From assembly GCF_009696375.1 (NCBI RefSeq), contig NZ_VUMD01000009.1, positions 62,001 through 126,000 of the forward strand: a stretch of DNA of 64,000 nucleotides. The letters are read 5' to 3'. This stretch comes from Clostridium porci (GTDB lineage Bacteria > Bacillota > Clostridia > Lachnospirales > Lachnospiraceae). The notes beneath the pieces were generated by a model that saw only the letters and a program-made list of their open reading frames with translations, was not told the DNA's origin and ran no database searches. This document shows, piece by piece, positions 43,790 through 52,616 of the stretch. The position numbers were made by a program, and so were the translations under genes. Within the stretch, counting starts at the first letter, position 1; each line of letters starts with the position of its first letter.

Positions 43790-44839
43790 TTATGGCTCCA
43801 GAATATACATATCTATCTCATCAATCTCACGGTTGGTAGAGACTATAACATCCTTTCCATCTCTGGTATACTTAAACACATTGGCAGATCCACAATCCTC
43901 ATCTAGAATCTGAACCTCATAGCCTTGGGTATCCTTATTATATGTAAAGGCCAGAAGATTTCGGGCTCCCTTCCTATGTCCGATCACAACCCTCGGCTTT
44001 CCGCAAAGCATACCGCCGTAGATAGAGTGGGTAAATTCAGCTGGCCTGTCATAAGCATAAACCTTCTTATAATCCCCATCCTCCCTCTTATAAATACTGA
44101 TATATTCCCCGTGAAAGGGAGCCATCACAGCCAGCTCCAGCTCACCATCCCCATCCAGATCCACAAGAACCCCATCGCTTGCAGGAGTATCCAGAAGCTG
44201 TTCTATTTCCCACGGTTCCCCTGCCTCTGCAGGAGGCTTAAAGAGGAACACTCCATTTTCAGAAGAAATTACGCTTGCAGGTGCCCCCTTAATTTCCACC
44301 CTGTAATACCCATGGTTCTTAAGCAGGCCGTCCTTAATCACTTCCAGCTGAAGCTGGTTTTCGTCGTTAAAGCTGCTTAGATCCCCAGGCAAAACCGCCG
44401 CGTACACCTTTCCAGGCATAGACCAGTCCTCCTTATATTCATGGCCTGACTTGAGGGTACAGGCAATCAGATAATGCACGCCATTTCTTTCCAGAATATC
44501 AAACCTGTGTACATGAGGAAGAGATACCAGCGTTCTCACTTCCCAGCAGCCTTTGTCCCTTGGGGTTACAATTACAATTTTAGCCTCTTTGGAATCATTG
44601 GGAGAATAGAATTTGTGGGTAGCCAAAAATTGCCCGTCTGTGTCCGGCACCTGAACCATAGACATAGTTCCCCCCGGCCCTGTCCACACAGTATCCTCCT
44701 CATTGCCGTCCATGTCAAAGAGCAGGCATCTGTCTACCTTCTCTGCGGCCACCAGAAAATGCTCTGCTCCCTGATAATGGAGAGGAGCGATGGAATAACA
44801 TTTTGTCAGCTTCCCAATTACTTTTTTTTCAACCTTCAT
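43790..44839 (-). CDS. Unknown beta-propeller-like (FG-GAP type) protein in the ula locus
   Basis: 349 aa without a signal peptide. It shows a calcium-type loop [16 protein letters not shown] near 230 and repeats of the form [16 protein letters not shown], as in FG-GAP/VCBS beta-propellers. No enzyme motif was recognised. It sits between ulaE and ulaF homologues. Since ulaD is missing from the locus, it is tempting to link the two, but the fold gives no support for a decarboxylase. Confidence 0.6.
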   Translation of the reverse strand: MKVEKKVIGKLTKCYSIAPLHYQGAEHFLVAAEKVDRCLLFDMDGNEEDTVWTGPGGTMSMVQVPDTDGQFLATHKFYSPNDSKEAKIVIVTPRDKGCWEVRTLVSLPHVHRFDILERNGVHYLIACTLKSGHEYKEDWSMPGKVYAAVLPGDLSSFNDENQLQLEVIKDGLLKNHGYYRVEIKGAPASVISSENGVFLFKPPAEAGEPWEIEQLLDTPASDGVLVDLDGDGELELAVMAPFHGEYISIYKREDGDYKKVYAYDRPAEFTHSIYGGMLCGKPRVVIGHRKGARNLLAFTYNKDTQGYEVQILDEDCGSANVFKYTRDGKDVIVSTNREIDEIDMYILEP

Positions 44840-44904
44840 ATATTTGCCCCTCCTTTAACTTGCAAAGCCAGTCTAAATGGCTTTGGCTTATATAAATACA
44901 CTGC

Positions 44905-45753
44905 CTATCTGCGCTGTGCGTCCAGAATCCCCGCCATCATCCGATTGGCCTCAGCCAGCTCCTTCCTCCACTCAGGATTGCCCGTAAACCAAAATTCTGT
45001 CACATACGTTCTCACACCCAGCTCCCAGGCTGCCTCTATGGCGCGTTTAAAGTCCACATGCCCCTGGCCAAAGGGAACCTCACGAAATACGCCAGGGACG
45101 GTTTCCTTTAAATGCATAGCTGCCAGATGGCCCTTTCCCAGACGGAGATCGTCCACTACATCTGTGCCATAAGTTTTAGCTGCATTGGTAATATTCCCAA
45201 TATCAGGATAGACGCCTAGATACATAGAGGAAACAAGATCCACATACTTCATGGCCTTGCCCACTGTGTTCATAAACTCTGTCTCCATGGTTTCAAAGCC
45301 CAGCACAACACCGGCTTTGGCCCCCATCTCCACTGCCTTTTTAAGGTTTTCTGTAAAGAGCCTTTTTGTCTCATCTGTAGACTCATCATAATATACATCA
45401 TAGCCTGCCAGCTGGATAATCCGGATTCCCAAATCATCTGCCAGCCGGATTGCCTTCTCCATAATCTCCATTCCGCGGCTTCGGACAGCAGGATCGCTGC
45501 TTCCCAGAGGGAATTTCCGATGACCGCTTAGACACATAGTCCGTATAGGCAGTCCTGCTTCCTTCATCACCCTCACCAGCTTAAGGCGCTCCTCCTTAGA
45601 AGCATCCAGCCGCCCAAGCTTCTCCTCTGTCTCGTCAATACTGATTTCCACAAAATCGAAACCAGCCTCCTTTGCCGCCTCCAGCTTTTCCTTCCACGCA
45701 AGCTGTGATGGCATGGCTTTTTCATATAATCCAAGGGTATATGCCCGTTCCAT
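44905..45753 (-). CDS. ulaE: L-ribulose-5-phosphate 3-epimerase (UlaE family)
   Basis: TIM-barrel epimerase, 282 aa, converting L-xylulose-5-P to L-ribulose-5-P. UlaE/SgbU marks: GLYEKAMPSQLAWKEKLEAA at the N-terminus, FDFVEISIDETEEKL, MCLSGHRKFPLGS near 88, ETMETEFMNTVGKAM, YPDIGNITN near 180 and GQGHVDFKRAI. Firm assignment in the ascorbate pathway. Confidence 0.92.
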   Translation of the reverse strand: MERAYTLGLYEKAMPSQLAWKEKLEAAKEAGFDFVEISIDETEEKLGRLDASKEERLKLVRVMKEAGLPIRTMCLSGHRKFPLGSSDPAVRSRGMEIMEKAIRLADDLGIRIIQLAGYDVYYDESTDETKRLFTENLKKAVEMGAKAGVVLGFETMETEFMNTVGKAMKYVDLVSSMYLGVYPDIGNITNAAKTYGTDVVDDLRLGKGHLAAMHLKETVPGVFREVPFGQGHVDFKRAIEAAWELGVRTYVTEFWFTGNPEWRKELAEANRMMAGILDAQRR

Positions 45754-45812
45754 TACTTGCCTCCCGTTCGTTTACGCCATTGTCCGAATACAAAGCTCAA
45801 AATAACATAACA

Positions 45813-46595
45813 TCACTGTTCCGGCTTAAAATCGGTTTTATGCACCTGGTACACCCTCACACCTTTCTCTCTTATAGCATTAAGAGCATCCTGAGGCGCT
45901 TTCTCATCGGTTATAAGATATTGAATCTTCTCAATCGGACAGCTTGTAAAGCTGCTGTTTCTGCCTATTTTCGTGTGATCTGCCAGTACAAAAACATCCT
46001 GATTGGCATGGTCAATCATCATCTCGTTGATACTTACCTCATTGAATATCTCCGTAGTCATTCCTGCCTCCGCACTGATACCAGAGCAGCCGACAAACGC
46101 TTTCTTCGCGTATACATTTTGAAGATTTCTCAGGGTAAAATCCCCCACCATGGCATCCTTGGGATGACGCAGCTCGCCTCCTGTAAGCACCACATTCACC
46201 CCCGATGGATAATCCCGTCCTATCGCCTTTCCATTATTGGTGATAACCGTTACATTGCCGCACTGCATATGCTCCAGTATCTGAAGGGCATTGCTGCTGG
46301 TGTTGATAAATATGGTATCGTTTTCCGCTACAAAGACGGCTGCATATCTGGCAATCAGCCCCCGGTACAGCTGCACCTCATCCTTCATATATTGGGGGGC
46401 CATGGTTGACACGGCCCCTCCATAGGTACGAACAAGAAGATTCTGTTCCTCCAGATACTGAAGATCTCTTCTGACTGTAATCAGGGATACACCCAATATC
46501 TGTGAAAGCTCATCTACACGGACTTCCGGATTCCCCTGCAGCATTTCCACGATCCGATTCCTGCGGCTTTCCACGAAAGCCCTCTCTCTTTTCAT
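45813..46595 (-). CDS. DeoR family regulator of the ula locus
   Basis: 260 aa. N-terminal HTH (MKRERAFVESRRNRIVEMLQ, LSQILGVSLITVRRDLQYLEE), then DeoR sensor domain (VRTYGGAVST, IFINTSSNALQIL, VITNNGKA, VVLTGGELR). Chosen start 46595 with GAGGTG six bases before. It lies inside the locus and probably represses it when no ascorbate-6-P is present. Repeated AYGATTG sites upstream of ulaG may be its operators. Confidence 0.87.
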   Translation of the reverse strand: MKRERAFVESRRNRIVEMLQGNPEVRVDELSQILGVSLITVRRDLQYLEEQNLLVRTYGGAVSTMAPQYMKDEVQLYRGLIARYAAVFVAENDTIFINTSSNALQILEHMQCGNVTVITNNGKAIGRDYPSGVNVVLTGGELRHPKDAMVGDFTLRNLQNVYAKKAFVGCSGISAEAGMTTEIFNEVSINEMMIDHANQDVFVLADHTKIGRNSSFTSCPIEKIQYLITDEKAPQDALNAIREKGVRVYQVHKTDFKPEQ

Positions 46596-46764
46596 ATTCC
46601 ACACCTCTTATAGTAAGATATCTATATTAAGTCCGCAGCGCAACAAGATTCCTCTGCTCTCCATCCGCATTTCTTTAATTTTTGCACTGCTCACTGCCTA
46701 TGTGGATATTATATCCGATATAAAAGCCTGTGTCATGCTGTTATGTTCGTTTCAATCATTAATT

Positions 46765-47070
46765 TTAGATAAGACCCTTTTCTTTCATTTTATCTTCCAT
46801 TTCCTGGGCTGACATAATATTGCGCAGCCCGATTACAACCGTTCCTTTTTTCTCAGCGTCCTTGAACATACCTGCAAAATTCTGGGCACAAAATACTACG
46901 TCATACTGGCTGGCTGCTGTTTTGCCTTCGGAAAGAGCACAATGGTGAACCTTTCCAGGCTTAATACCCACCTTATCCAGCATCTTCTGCATGGTCATTT
47001 TCATCATAAGGCTGGAGCCTGCTCCATTTGCGCAGCATACAATAAAGCTCATGTTTTCCTTTGCCATCAT
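46765..47070 (-). CDS. ulaB: PTS ascorbate EIIB (UlaB)
   Basis: 101-aa phosphotransfer subunit, active Cys in FIVCCANGAGSSLMMKM. AGGAGG upstream of two adjacent ATGs (47070 and 47067). It lies between the EIIC gene and the DeoR gene, 189 bp after EIIC because of a hairpin. Confidence 0.87.
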   Translation of the reverse strand: MMAKENMSFIVCCANGAGSSLMMKMTMQKMLDKVGIKPGKVHHCALSEGKTAASQYDVVFCAQNFAGMFKDAEKKGTVVIGLRNIMSAQEMEDKMKEKGLI

Positions 47071-47170
47071 TAAAACCTCCTGTTATTAGCGATTCAATAT
47101 TCAGATGCAGATTCCATCCAGCAGCGATTCAATCTGTCTCTGAAGACAGCCTTTTAGGCGGATGCACAGA

Positions 47171-47207
47171 GCGCCCCTCGGCATGTGTCATCACACGTGA
47201 CGGGCGC
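47171..47207. other. Intercistronic hairpin between ulaA and ulaB
   Basis: GCGCCC...GGGCGC enclosing GCATGTG-TCAT-CACACGT, nearly perfect over about 16 bp. No clear U tract on the minus strand, so possibly RNA processing or stability rather than termination. Confidence 0.6.
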
Positions 47208-47259
47208 CCATACTTATTTGCCAAGGCAAATTGAAATGTTACAATTCATTTATACACTA

Positions 47260-48738
47260 TTATTTCTTCTCTTTCAATGCCTTATATGCTTCATAATCTT
47301 CTGTAATCAGGAAATAACCCTTCTTATCCTTCATATACTGAATTTGAGGAATAGCCAAAAGCACAATTACTACGATCGCAACGCCGGCATAACTTAAGAA
47401 CTTCATCAAAGCTGTCATTACAGGCCATACAACCGCCCAATCCCACATACCTAAATATCCGCCGTAAGCCGCCATTCCAACCCAGCCTGCGATAATAGCA
47501 GAACCAAATACCTGGCATATACCAGAGATGAAGGGCAGAATAAGAGCCGCCTTGATGCCTCCCTTTTCATTAGCAAACACAGCGATGGTGGCATTGTCAA
47601 AGAATACTGGCACGAATCCGCAGATAACAAGCACCGGGCTTTTTAACGCAATCAGCGCAATGATTGCCAGAAGCTGACCTGCAAAGCCTGCAAGGAATCC
47701 CAGAGGAACTGCATTTTGAGAACCGAAGCCATAAATAACAGCACAGTCTACACCTGGAAGGGAACCTGGCAGCAGCTTGTCTGCAATACCCTGGAAGGAG
47801 GCTGTCAGCTCGGTCACGAAGGTTCTTACTCCTAACTGAAGGATTGCAAGATATACGGAGAAGTTCAAGCAGGTCTGAATTACATAAAAGAACATGCTGG
47901 CGCCTTCCTTTAAAAAGCCCTGCTCTACCAGATAATCACGTCCCAGGATACAGAGAATGGAGCCGAAGAAAATTACCATCAGGATAGAGGTACATACCAT
48001 GTTCTCATTGAAAATGGACATAAAGCCCGGAAGTTCTATATCATCAATTTTCTTAACCTCTTTTCCGTCCTTCTTTTTTCCAAATAGCTTCTCAGCCAAC
48101 CAGGTATTAAAGGCAATACCAAACATCTGCTGATGAGCCAGGCAGAAGCCAGCTCCGTCTGTCAGCTCCTGGCAGGGCTTAATGGTCAGGTTAGAACCCA
48201 CTGCCCAATATGCTCCCAAAATCAGAGCCATAACAACTAAAAGGCTTATATTGTTGTTAATCAGGAAGGGACACGCAAACAGGATAAGCCAGTATGCGGT
48301 AGATGCCTGCTGTACCTGAACATGACCGGTGGTAAACAGAGCCCTAAGTTTAGTGTATCTGGAAAAGCGCACCAGAAGAATGTTTACGATAAACGCAATC
48401 AGCAGCAGAATCATCGCATTGCCAAAGGCCTTGCCAAACACTTCTTCAACGCCAGCTGTAACTGCATTTTGGCCGAAGTAAGGGTCAATTACCATAGCAT
48501 CCATGTTAAATCTGTCCTTAAGACCAACCAGAACCGGACGGAAGTTATTAACCAGGCCGCCGGAACCAACCGATAGAATCAGATAACCTACAATCGCCTT
48601 AATCACACCTGCCAGCACGTCATACCACGGCTTCTTTAACAGAATGTAACCAATCATTACAATCAGACCAATCATAAAGGCCGGCTGCTGTAATACGTTA
48701 ACTGCAAAATATGACCATATCTTCATTAAAATATCCAT
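47260..48738 (-). CDS. ulaA: PTS ascorbate EIIC permease (UlaA)
   Basis: 492-aa membrane permease with about ten spans, longer than the other UlaA-like protein in this window (34643). Marks: SGGLVNNFRPVLVGLKDRFN, TTGHVQVQQASTAYW, NNISLLVVMALILG and FFDNATIAVFANEKGGIKAA. It carries L-ascorbate while EIIB/EIIA phosphorylate it. Confidence 0.88.
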   Translation of the reverse strand: MDILMKIWSYFAVNVLQQPAFMIGLIVMIGYILLKKPWYDVLAGVIKAIVGYLILSVGSGGLVNNFRPVLVGLKDRFNMDAMVIDPYFGQNAVTAGVEEVFGKAFGNAMILLLIAFIVNILLVRFSRYTKLRALFTTGHVQVQQASTAYWLILFACPFLINNNISLLVVMALILGAYWAVGSNLTIKPCQELTDGAGFCLAHQQMFGIAFNTWLAEKLFGKKKDGKEVKKIDDIELPGFMSIFNENMVCTSILMVIFFGSILCILGRDYLVEQGFLKEGASMFFYVIQTCLNFSVYLAILQLGVRTFVTELTASFQGIADKLLPGSLPGVDCAVIYGFGSQNAVPLGFLAGFAGQLLAIIALIALKSPVLVICGFVPVFFDNATIAVFANEKGGIKAALILPFISGICQVFGSAIIAGWVGMAAYGGYLGMWDWAVVWPVMTALMKFLSYAGVAIVVIVLLAIPQIQYMKDKKGYFLITEDYEAYKALKEKK

Positions 48739-48752
48739 AATGTCCCCCTTAT

Positions 48753-49217
48753 TTATCCTTCCAAACAGGTTTCCTGTATCTTTATTAAATCCTCTGGTGT
48801 TTCCGCCTCTAAAAGCGCCGCTACTGCTTTTTCATTCATCAGCAGCTCTGATAATTTTGTCATGTTCTCCAAATGCTGATCCGGATTACAGGAGGCCAGA
48901 GTAAAAAACAGTCTTGCGTCCATCTCCGGATTACCCGGCTCAAAGCTGACAGGCTTTTTCAGCTTCATAAAGGCGATGGCTGTCTTATGCACTCCTTTCG
49001 CGCACTCCTGGCAGTGAGGCATTGCCACGTTGGGCATAATGACAATATAAGGACCGTACTTCTTCACACAGGCTATAATATCATCCTTATAATTGGCTTC
49101 CACCGTTCCATCTACCTCCAGACACTCGCAGCTCATGCGGACGGCCTCCTCCCAGTCAGAAGCCTCCTTTGCAAATTTGTAATGGTTTAACTTTACAAAC
49201 TCTTTTAACATTTTCAT
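48753..49217 (-). CDS. ulaC: PTS ascorbate EIIA (UlaC)
   Basis: 154 aa. Active-site His in IVIMPNVAMPHCQECAK. Sits 14 bp before ulaA and 19 bp after ulaG. Confidence 0.87.
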   Translation of the reverse strand: MKMLKEFVKLNHYKFAKEASDWEEAVRMSCECLEVDGTVEANYKDDIIACVKKYGPYIVIMPNVAMPHCQECAKGVHKTAIAFMKLKKPVSFEPGNPEMDARLFFTLASCNPDQHLENMTKLSELLMNEKAVAALLEAETPEDLIKIQETCLEG

Positions 49218-49236
49218 CCCCCTTTACGGTTCAGTG

Positions 49237-50340
49237 CTACAGACAGGAACGAAACGGTATATTCTGAGGAGCCTCGAAGCAGTCCTCAAAGCCTCTGCGG
49301 TGATGGTACGCTTTCTTGTCCTTGTCGGTAGGATACACATATTTGCCTCCCACCTCCCAGAAGAACGGATGGAACTTGTAATCCAGACGGTCTTTCTTCA
49401 TATCATAGAGTACCCGGATTTCATTCACATCTGCCATAAAGTTGGTCCATACATCGTAGTGGATAGGAATAACCACCTTGCATCTTAATGCCTCTGCCAT
49501 TCTCAGAATATCGCATGAGGTCATCTTATCCGCCATGCCTACCGGATTCTCACCATAAGAGCCAAAGGCCACATCCACGTCGTAATCCTTGCCATGCTTC
49601 GCAAAATAGATGGAGTAATGGGAATCACCACTGTGGTAAATGTTCCCTCCCGGCGTCTTTATCAGGTAATTCACTGCCTTGTCATCCATATCCGTAGGGC
49701 ATATGCCGGTCAGCTCTTCCCGGTCAGGCCCTGTGGAATCAGTAGTAACCAGACAGGTACGGTCAAAGGAATCCAGGACTACAATCTCCACATCCTTCAT
49801 CTTAATGGTATCCCCAGGGCGTACTGTGATGCAGCGCTCCTCAGGAACTCCCCATTTTACCCAAAGCTCAACCGACTTTTTCGGCCCGATGAACGGAACC
49901 GGAATCTCCTTTCCATTGTCGTCTACCGTTGTCATCTTGCTCTGAATTACATGGGCCGCGTATTCAGCGCTCATATGATCCTGATGGTAATGGGTGGCCA
50001 GCACTGCGTCCACCTGCTTAATGGCAAACGGATCAATCACAAAAGGCACCGCTCTTAGGTTTGGCTGCATAGCCCTGGCTCCGCACATGTTAGCCATCTG
50101 GTGTCCCACTGCCATCTTGCCATTGCCGTGGGTACGCTTTCCATTCCCACACCATAGGTCAATGGTAAGGTTACAGCCTCCGGGAGTCTTAAACCACATT
50201 CCAGTACAGCCCAGCCACCACATGGCTACAGTTCCCGGCTTTACTTCCTCATTCTCAATTTCCTCGTTCAGCCAGGTACCCCACTCCGGAAATGTGCTCA
50301 TGATCCAGGACTCCCTTGTCATCTCGCTCACTTTGCTCAT
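49237..50340 (-). CDS. ulaG: L-ascorbate-6-phosphate lactonase (UlaG)
   Basis: Metallo-beta-lactamase-fold lactonase, 367 aa, opening the lactone of PTS-imported ascorbate-6-P. UlaG marks: [40 protein letters not shown] (HxHxDH variant), YHSGDSHYS and [18 protein letters not shown] at 50340 has AGGGGA nine bases before; ORF open to 50364. First gene of the locus ulaG-ulaC-ulaA-ulaB-deoR-ulaE-unknown-ulaF-HAD. Confidence 0.93.
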   Translation of the reverse strand: MSKVSEMTRESWIMSTFPEWGTWLNEEIENEEVKPGTVAMWWLGCTGMWFKTPGGCNLTIDLWCGNGKRTHGNGKMAVGHQMANMCGARAMQPNLRAVPFVIDPFAIKQVDAVLATHYHQDHMSAEYAAHVIQSKMTTVDDNGKEIPVPFIGPKKSVELWVKWGVPEERCITVRPGDTIKMKDVEIVVLDSFDRTCLVTTDSTGPDREELTGICPTDMDDKAVNYLIKTPGGNIYHSGDSHYSIYFAKHGKDYDVDVAFGSYGENPVGMADKMTSCDILRMAEALRCKVVIPIHYDVWTNFMADVNEIRVLYDMKKDRLDYKFHPFFWEVGGKYVYPTDKDKKAYHHRRGFEDCFEAPQNIPFRSCL

Positions 50341-50378
50341 ATTGTTATCCCCTTTCACGTTCAATATGCAACATTTAT

Positions 50379-50467
50379 ATGATTGATTTGTTCTTTAGTT
50401 GTACTTTACCATATTTTACGATTGAATACAATGGTTTTATATGAACGATTGTGTATTTTTATGATTG
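50379..50467. promoter_or_regulatory. Four AYGATTG repeats upstream of ulaG
   Basis: ATGATTG (50379), ACGATTG (50418), ACGATTG (50445) and ATGATTG (50461), all in the same orientation, within 90 bp before ulaG. Another CAATCAT is near 46753, just upstream of the DeoR gene. Probably DeoR operators. Confidence 0.5.
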
Positions 50468-50560
50468 TTTCTTACTTTCTCTTTAACATATATGTCTTTT
50501 TTTATATTTTTAATAGACACCAGATATAGCACATATACACTTTGCCCATTGTGGCAGCAA

Positions 50561-50606
50561 AAAATCCACCGAGCAATCTGTCTTTAAGATTCCTCCTGTG
50601 GATTTT
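50561..50606 (-). terminator. Orphan hairpin with T tract
   Basis: AAAATCCAC / GTGGATTTT; on the minus strand followed by a run of six T. No gene recognised upstream. Confidence 0.45.
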
Positions 50607-50675
50607 CTTATAGATTATGACCAGATTGCCTTAACAGATACAGATCCAGTTTGAACATTTATGCAACATAGGTTG

Positions 50676-50712
50676 AGCCGGCAAGAAAGGCTTTCTGCCA
50701 ATCCTGCCGGCT
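50676..50712. terminator. Hairpin AGCCGGCA/TGCCGGCT
   Basis: Perfect 8-bp stem with loop of about 21 bases and inner AAAGG/CTTT pairing. Weak T content on the plus side. Confidence 0.4.
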
Positions 50713-51276
50713 TATTCATTCAAATCTATATTGAAAAGCTCTGACTGCTTGTTGATGTTATAGAGTATACAAACTATTTGTGTCTTAAGTTTGTCCAGAG
50801 ACTAAACAGTTTCTAAAGAGCTTTAAGAAATTCTGACGCTATCCTTTAAAGAACCTTTTTAAATTCTTGTATCCATTTTCTATTTACATACAATATCATA
50901 TAATGTATAGTATAGTTATGTTATATAACATAAGATATTCCTCTGGATCATTCTAATCATAGCAGCCACTCCTGCCTATTTCAAGCGCAGATGGAGGTGC
51001 CCCTAAAAAACAACGCCCACTGGCCGGGCTCACATTGCTGCTTGCAGGTTCCGGGATTACAGCAGGAGCATTCCTTATGGGAGGGTGCTATCCAAACACC
51101 AAATCCAGGCATACGTTCTCTTTCTGGCACGGGCTGCTGCCATGGATAGACCAGCGGATGACATGTATGATTTGGATGATTGGTGGGATGACGTTTACGA
51201 TTGGTAGAATCGGGATGGCTATCCATAAATTATCTTTGTTTACTCACTATCATATAAAAAAAGGAGACAGCAAATT

Positions 51277-51462
51277 ATGGAGAAAAAATTATACCGTTCC
51301 AACCGTAACAAAATGATCTGCGGCGTATGCGGCGGCCTTGGTGAATATTTCAACATAGACCCCACCATCATCCGCCTGCTCTGGGCTCTTTTTATCTGTA
51401 CAAGCGCCGGGATTCTGGCCTATATTATTGCAGCCATTATCGTGCCTGTTAACCCCAGCTAA
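51277..51462 (+). CDS. PspC-domain small membrane protein
   Basis: 61 aa: YRSNRNKMICGVCGGLGEYFNIDPTIIRLLWALF is the PspC core, followed by a second hydrophobic segment (AGILAYIIAAIIVPVNPS). Envelope-stress-related in other bacteria. GGAG ten bases before the ATG. Stand-alone unit. Confidence 0.88.
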   Translation: MEKKLYRSNRNKMICGVCGGLGEYFNIDPTIIRLLWALFICTSAGILAYIIAAIIVPVNPS

Positions 51463-51508
51463 AAACAATCCCGTTAAACGTCTAAAAGGTCATTCTGTTT
51501 CAGAGATT

Positions 51509-51606
51509 ATACCATATCCTCCGGCGATGGTATCCCTCCGGAGGATGCACATGGTTCGGTCTGGTGTTTTGAACCGCTTTCGCGTATCATCGAACCAGCC
51601 CGGTAT
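51509..51606 (-). repeat. Dispersed structured repeat, copy 3 (reversed)
   Basis: Reverse complement begins ATACCGGGCTGGTTCGATGA, contains CGCGAAAGCG, CACCAGACCGAACCATGTGC and ends GCCGGAGGATATGGTAT, aligning along its length to copies 1 and 2. Lies between the PspC gene and spmA. Confidence 0.85.
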
Positions 51607-51712
51607 AATATCTACTGGCGGAAGGCCTTGGAGCCATCTGAGACGAATGTTCTTCCAACTCCCAGGCCGTTCATGAAAACGAATCAGTACTCAGGTTTTT
51701 CCTGATAAATAT

Positions 51713-52327
51713 TCATACATCCATGATCTTGCAGTATATCACTGCCACTACGGTTGATATCAGCGTCGCCACCAGCGCCGGACCTACAATGGCCCCAGGG
51801 GCTACGCTTCCGTACTGGCTTCTGTAGGCAATCATGTTCATGGGAATCAGCTGGAGGGATGAAATGTTTATAATCAGAAAGGTACACATCTCATTGCTGG
51901 CAGTTCCTGGCGGCTGGGCCTTCCTGGCCCCAGTCTGGTTCTGGCTCTTCTTTTGCATTTCCTCTACCTTCTTAAGTTCTTCCATTGCCCGCAGCCCAGC
52001 TGGCGTGGCAGCCCAGCCTAACCCCAAAACATTGGCAATCATATTCACAGCAATCTGCTTCCTGGCTTCTCCCTCTGGAGGCAGTCTGGGAAATAAAAAG
52101 TTTAAAACTGGCGACATTTTTTTTGACAGCTGATCCACCAGTCCTGCCCTGTGAGCTATCTCCAGAACTCCCGTCCAGAGTGTCATAACTCCCAGCATGG
52201 TAATACATAAAGTTACCGCCTCCTTAGACGCCTGAAGAGCTCCGTCTGTAACCGCTGAAAGCTGTCCGTGAAAGGCTCCCCATAGAACGCCTGTCAAAGT
52301 CATTCCAGCCCATAGATAGTTAAGCAT
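51713..52327 (-). CDS. spmA: Spore maturation protein SpmA
   Basis: 204-aa membrane protein with nucleoside-recognition (Gate) domain: MLNYLWAGMTLTGVLWGAFHG, LWTGVLEIAHRAGLVDQLSKK, GLGWAATPAGLRAMEEL. Needed for spore core dehydration in Bacillus. Usually followed by spmB; no spmB follows here, only repeat copy 3. ATG 52327 with AGGTG upstream. Confidence 0.88.
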   Translation of the reverse strand: MLNYLWAGMTLTGVLWGAFHGQLSAVTDGALQASKEAVTLCITMLGVMTLWTGVLEIAHRAGLVDQLSKKMSPVLNFLFPRLPPEGEARKQIAVNMIANVLGLGWAATPAGLRAMEELKKVEEMQKKSQNQTGARKAQPPGTASNEMCTFLIINISSLQLIPMNMIAYRSQYGSVAPGAIVGPALVATLISTVVAVIYCKIMDV

Positions 52328-52330
52328 CAA

Positions 52331-52616
52331 ACACCTGCCTGCTGCACTGCCTTTACTTCAGTTTATAACATCTGTCAGATTTCTAGTACAAAAACGTGCC
52401 TGGTTGCCCGGTCTGCATATCTAAGATCAAACTTAAAATGCTGCATTATGGAAATTCCATATCAAATTCAACCAAAGGCTATCTTTCTAAAACGAACATA
52501 CGGTTCCAGGCGGCTTTTATAGCTACTGAAACCGTATTGGGGGTGCAGCATTTTCGTAGAACCTACGTTACAACATTTCTACAAAGTGCATACATTATTT
52601 CTGATTTAGGGCTCTT
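52331..52616. other. Intergenic region with inverted repeats
   Basis: No gene seen; contains the 120-bp inverted-repeat structure listed separately. Confidence 0.4.
52435..52554. repeat. 120-bp element with 11-bp terminal inverted repeats
   Basis: AAAATGCTGCA (52435-52445) and TGCAGCATTTT (52544-52554), with an inner pair ATACGGTT/AACCGTAT (52498-52537) and a palindrome TATGGAAATTCCATA. Could fold as one large RNA structure or be a degraded small element. Confidence 0.55.

Larger units (their letters stand above)
50341..51276. other. Long intergenic region between ulaG and the PspC gene
   Basis: About 936 bp. Left part is the ula promoter region with four AYGATTG repeats (50379-50467). It also holds two hairpins (50561-50606; 50676-50712). 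The section 50950-51230 has several overlapping short frames on both strands but none with a convincing start or family. Confidence 0.5.

Noticed and set aside
50981-51226. Minus-strand Cys/His/Pro-rich frame
   Set aside because: Odd composition, no ribosome site, overlapped by frames on the other strand; no family seen.
51035-51316. Plus-strand frame overlapping the PspC gene
   Set aside because: No good start or ribosome site, no recognisable family, and it runs over the start of the PspC gene in another frame.
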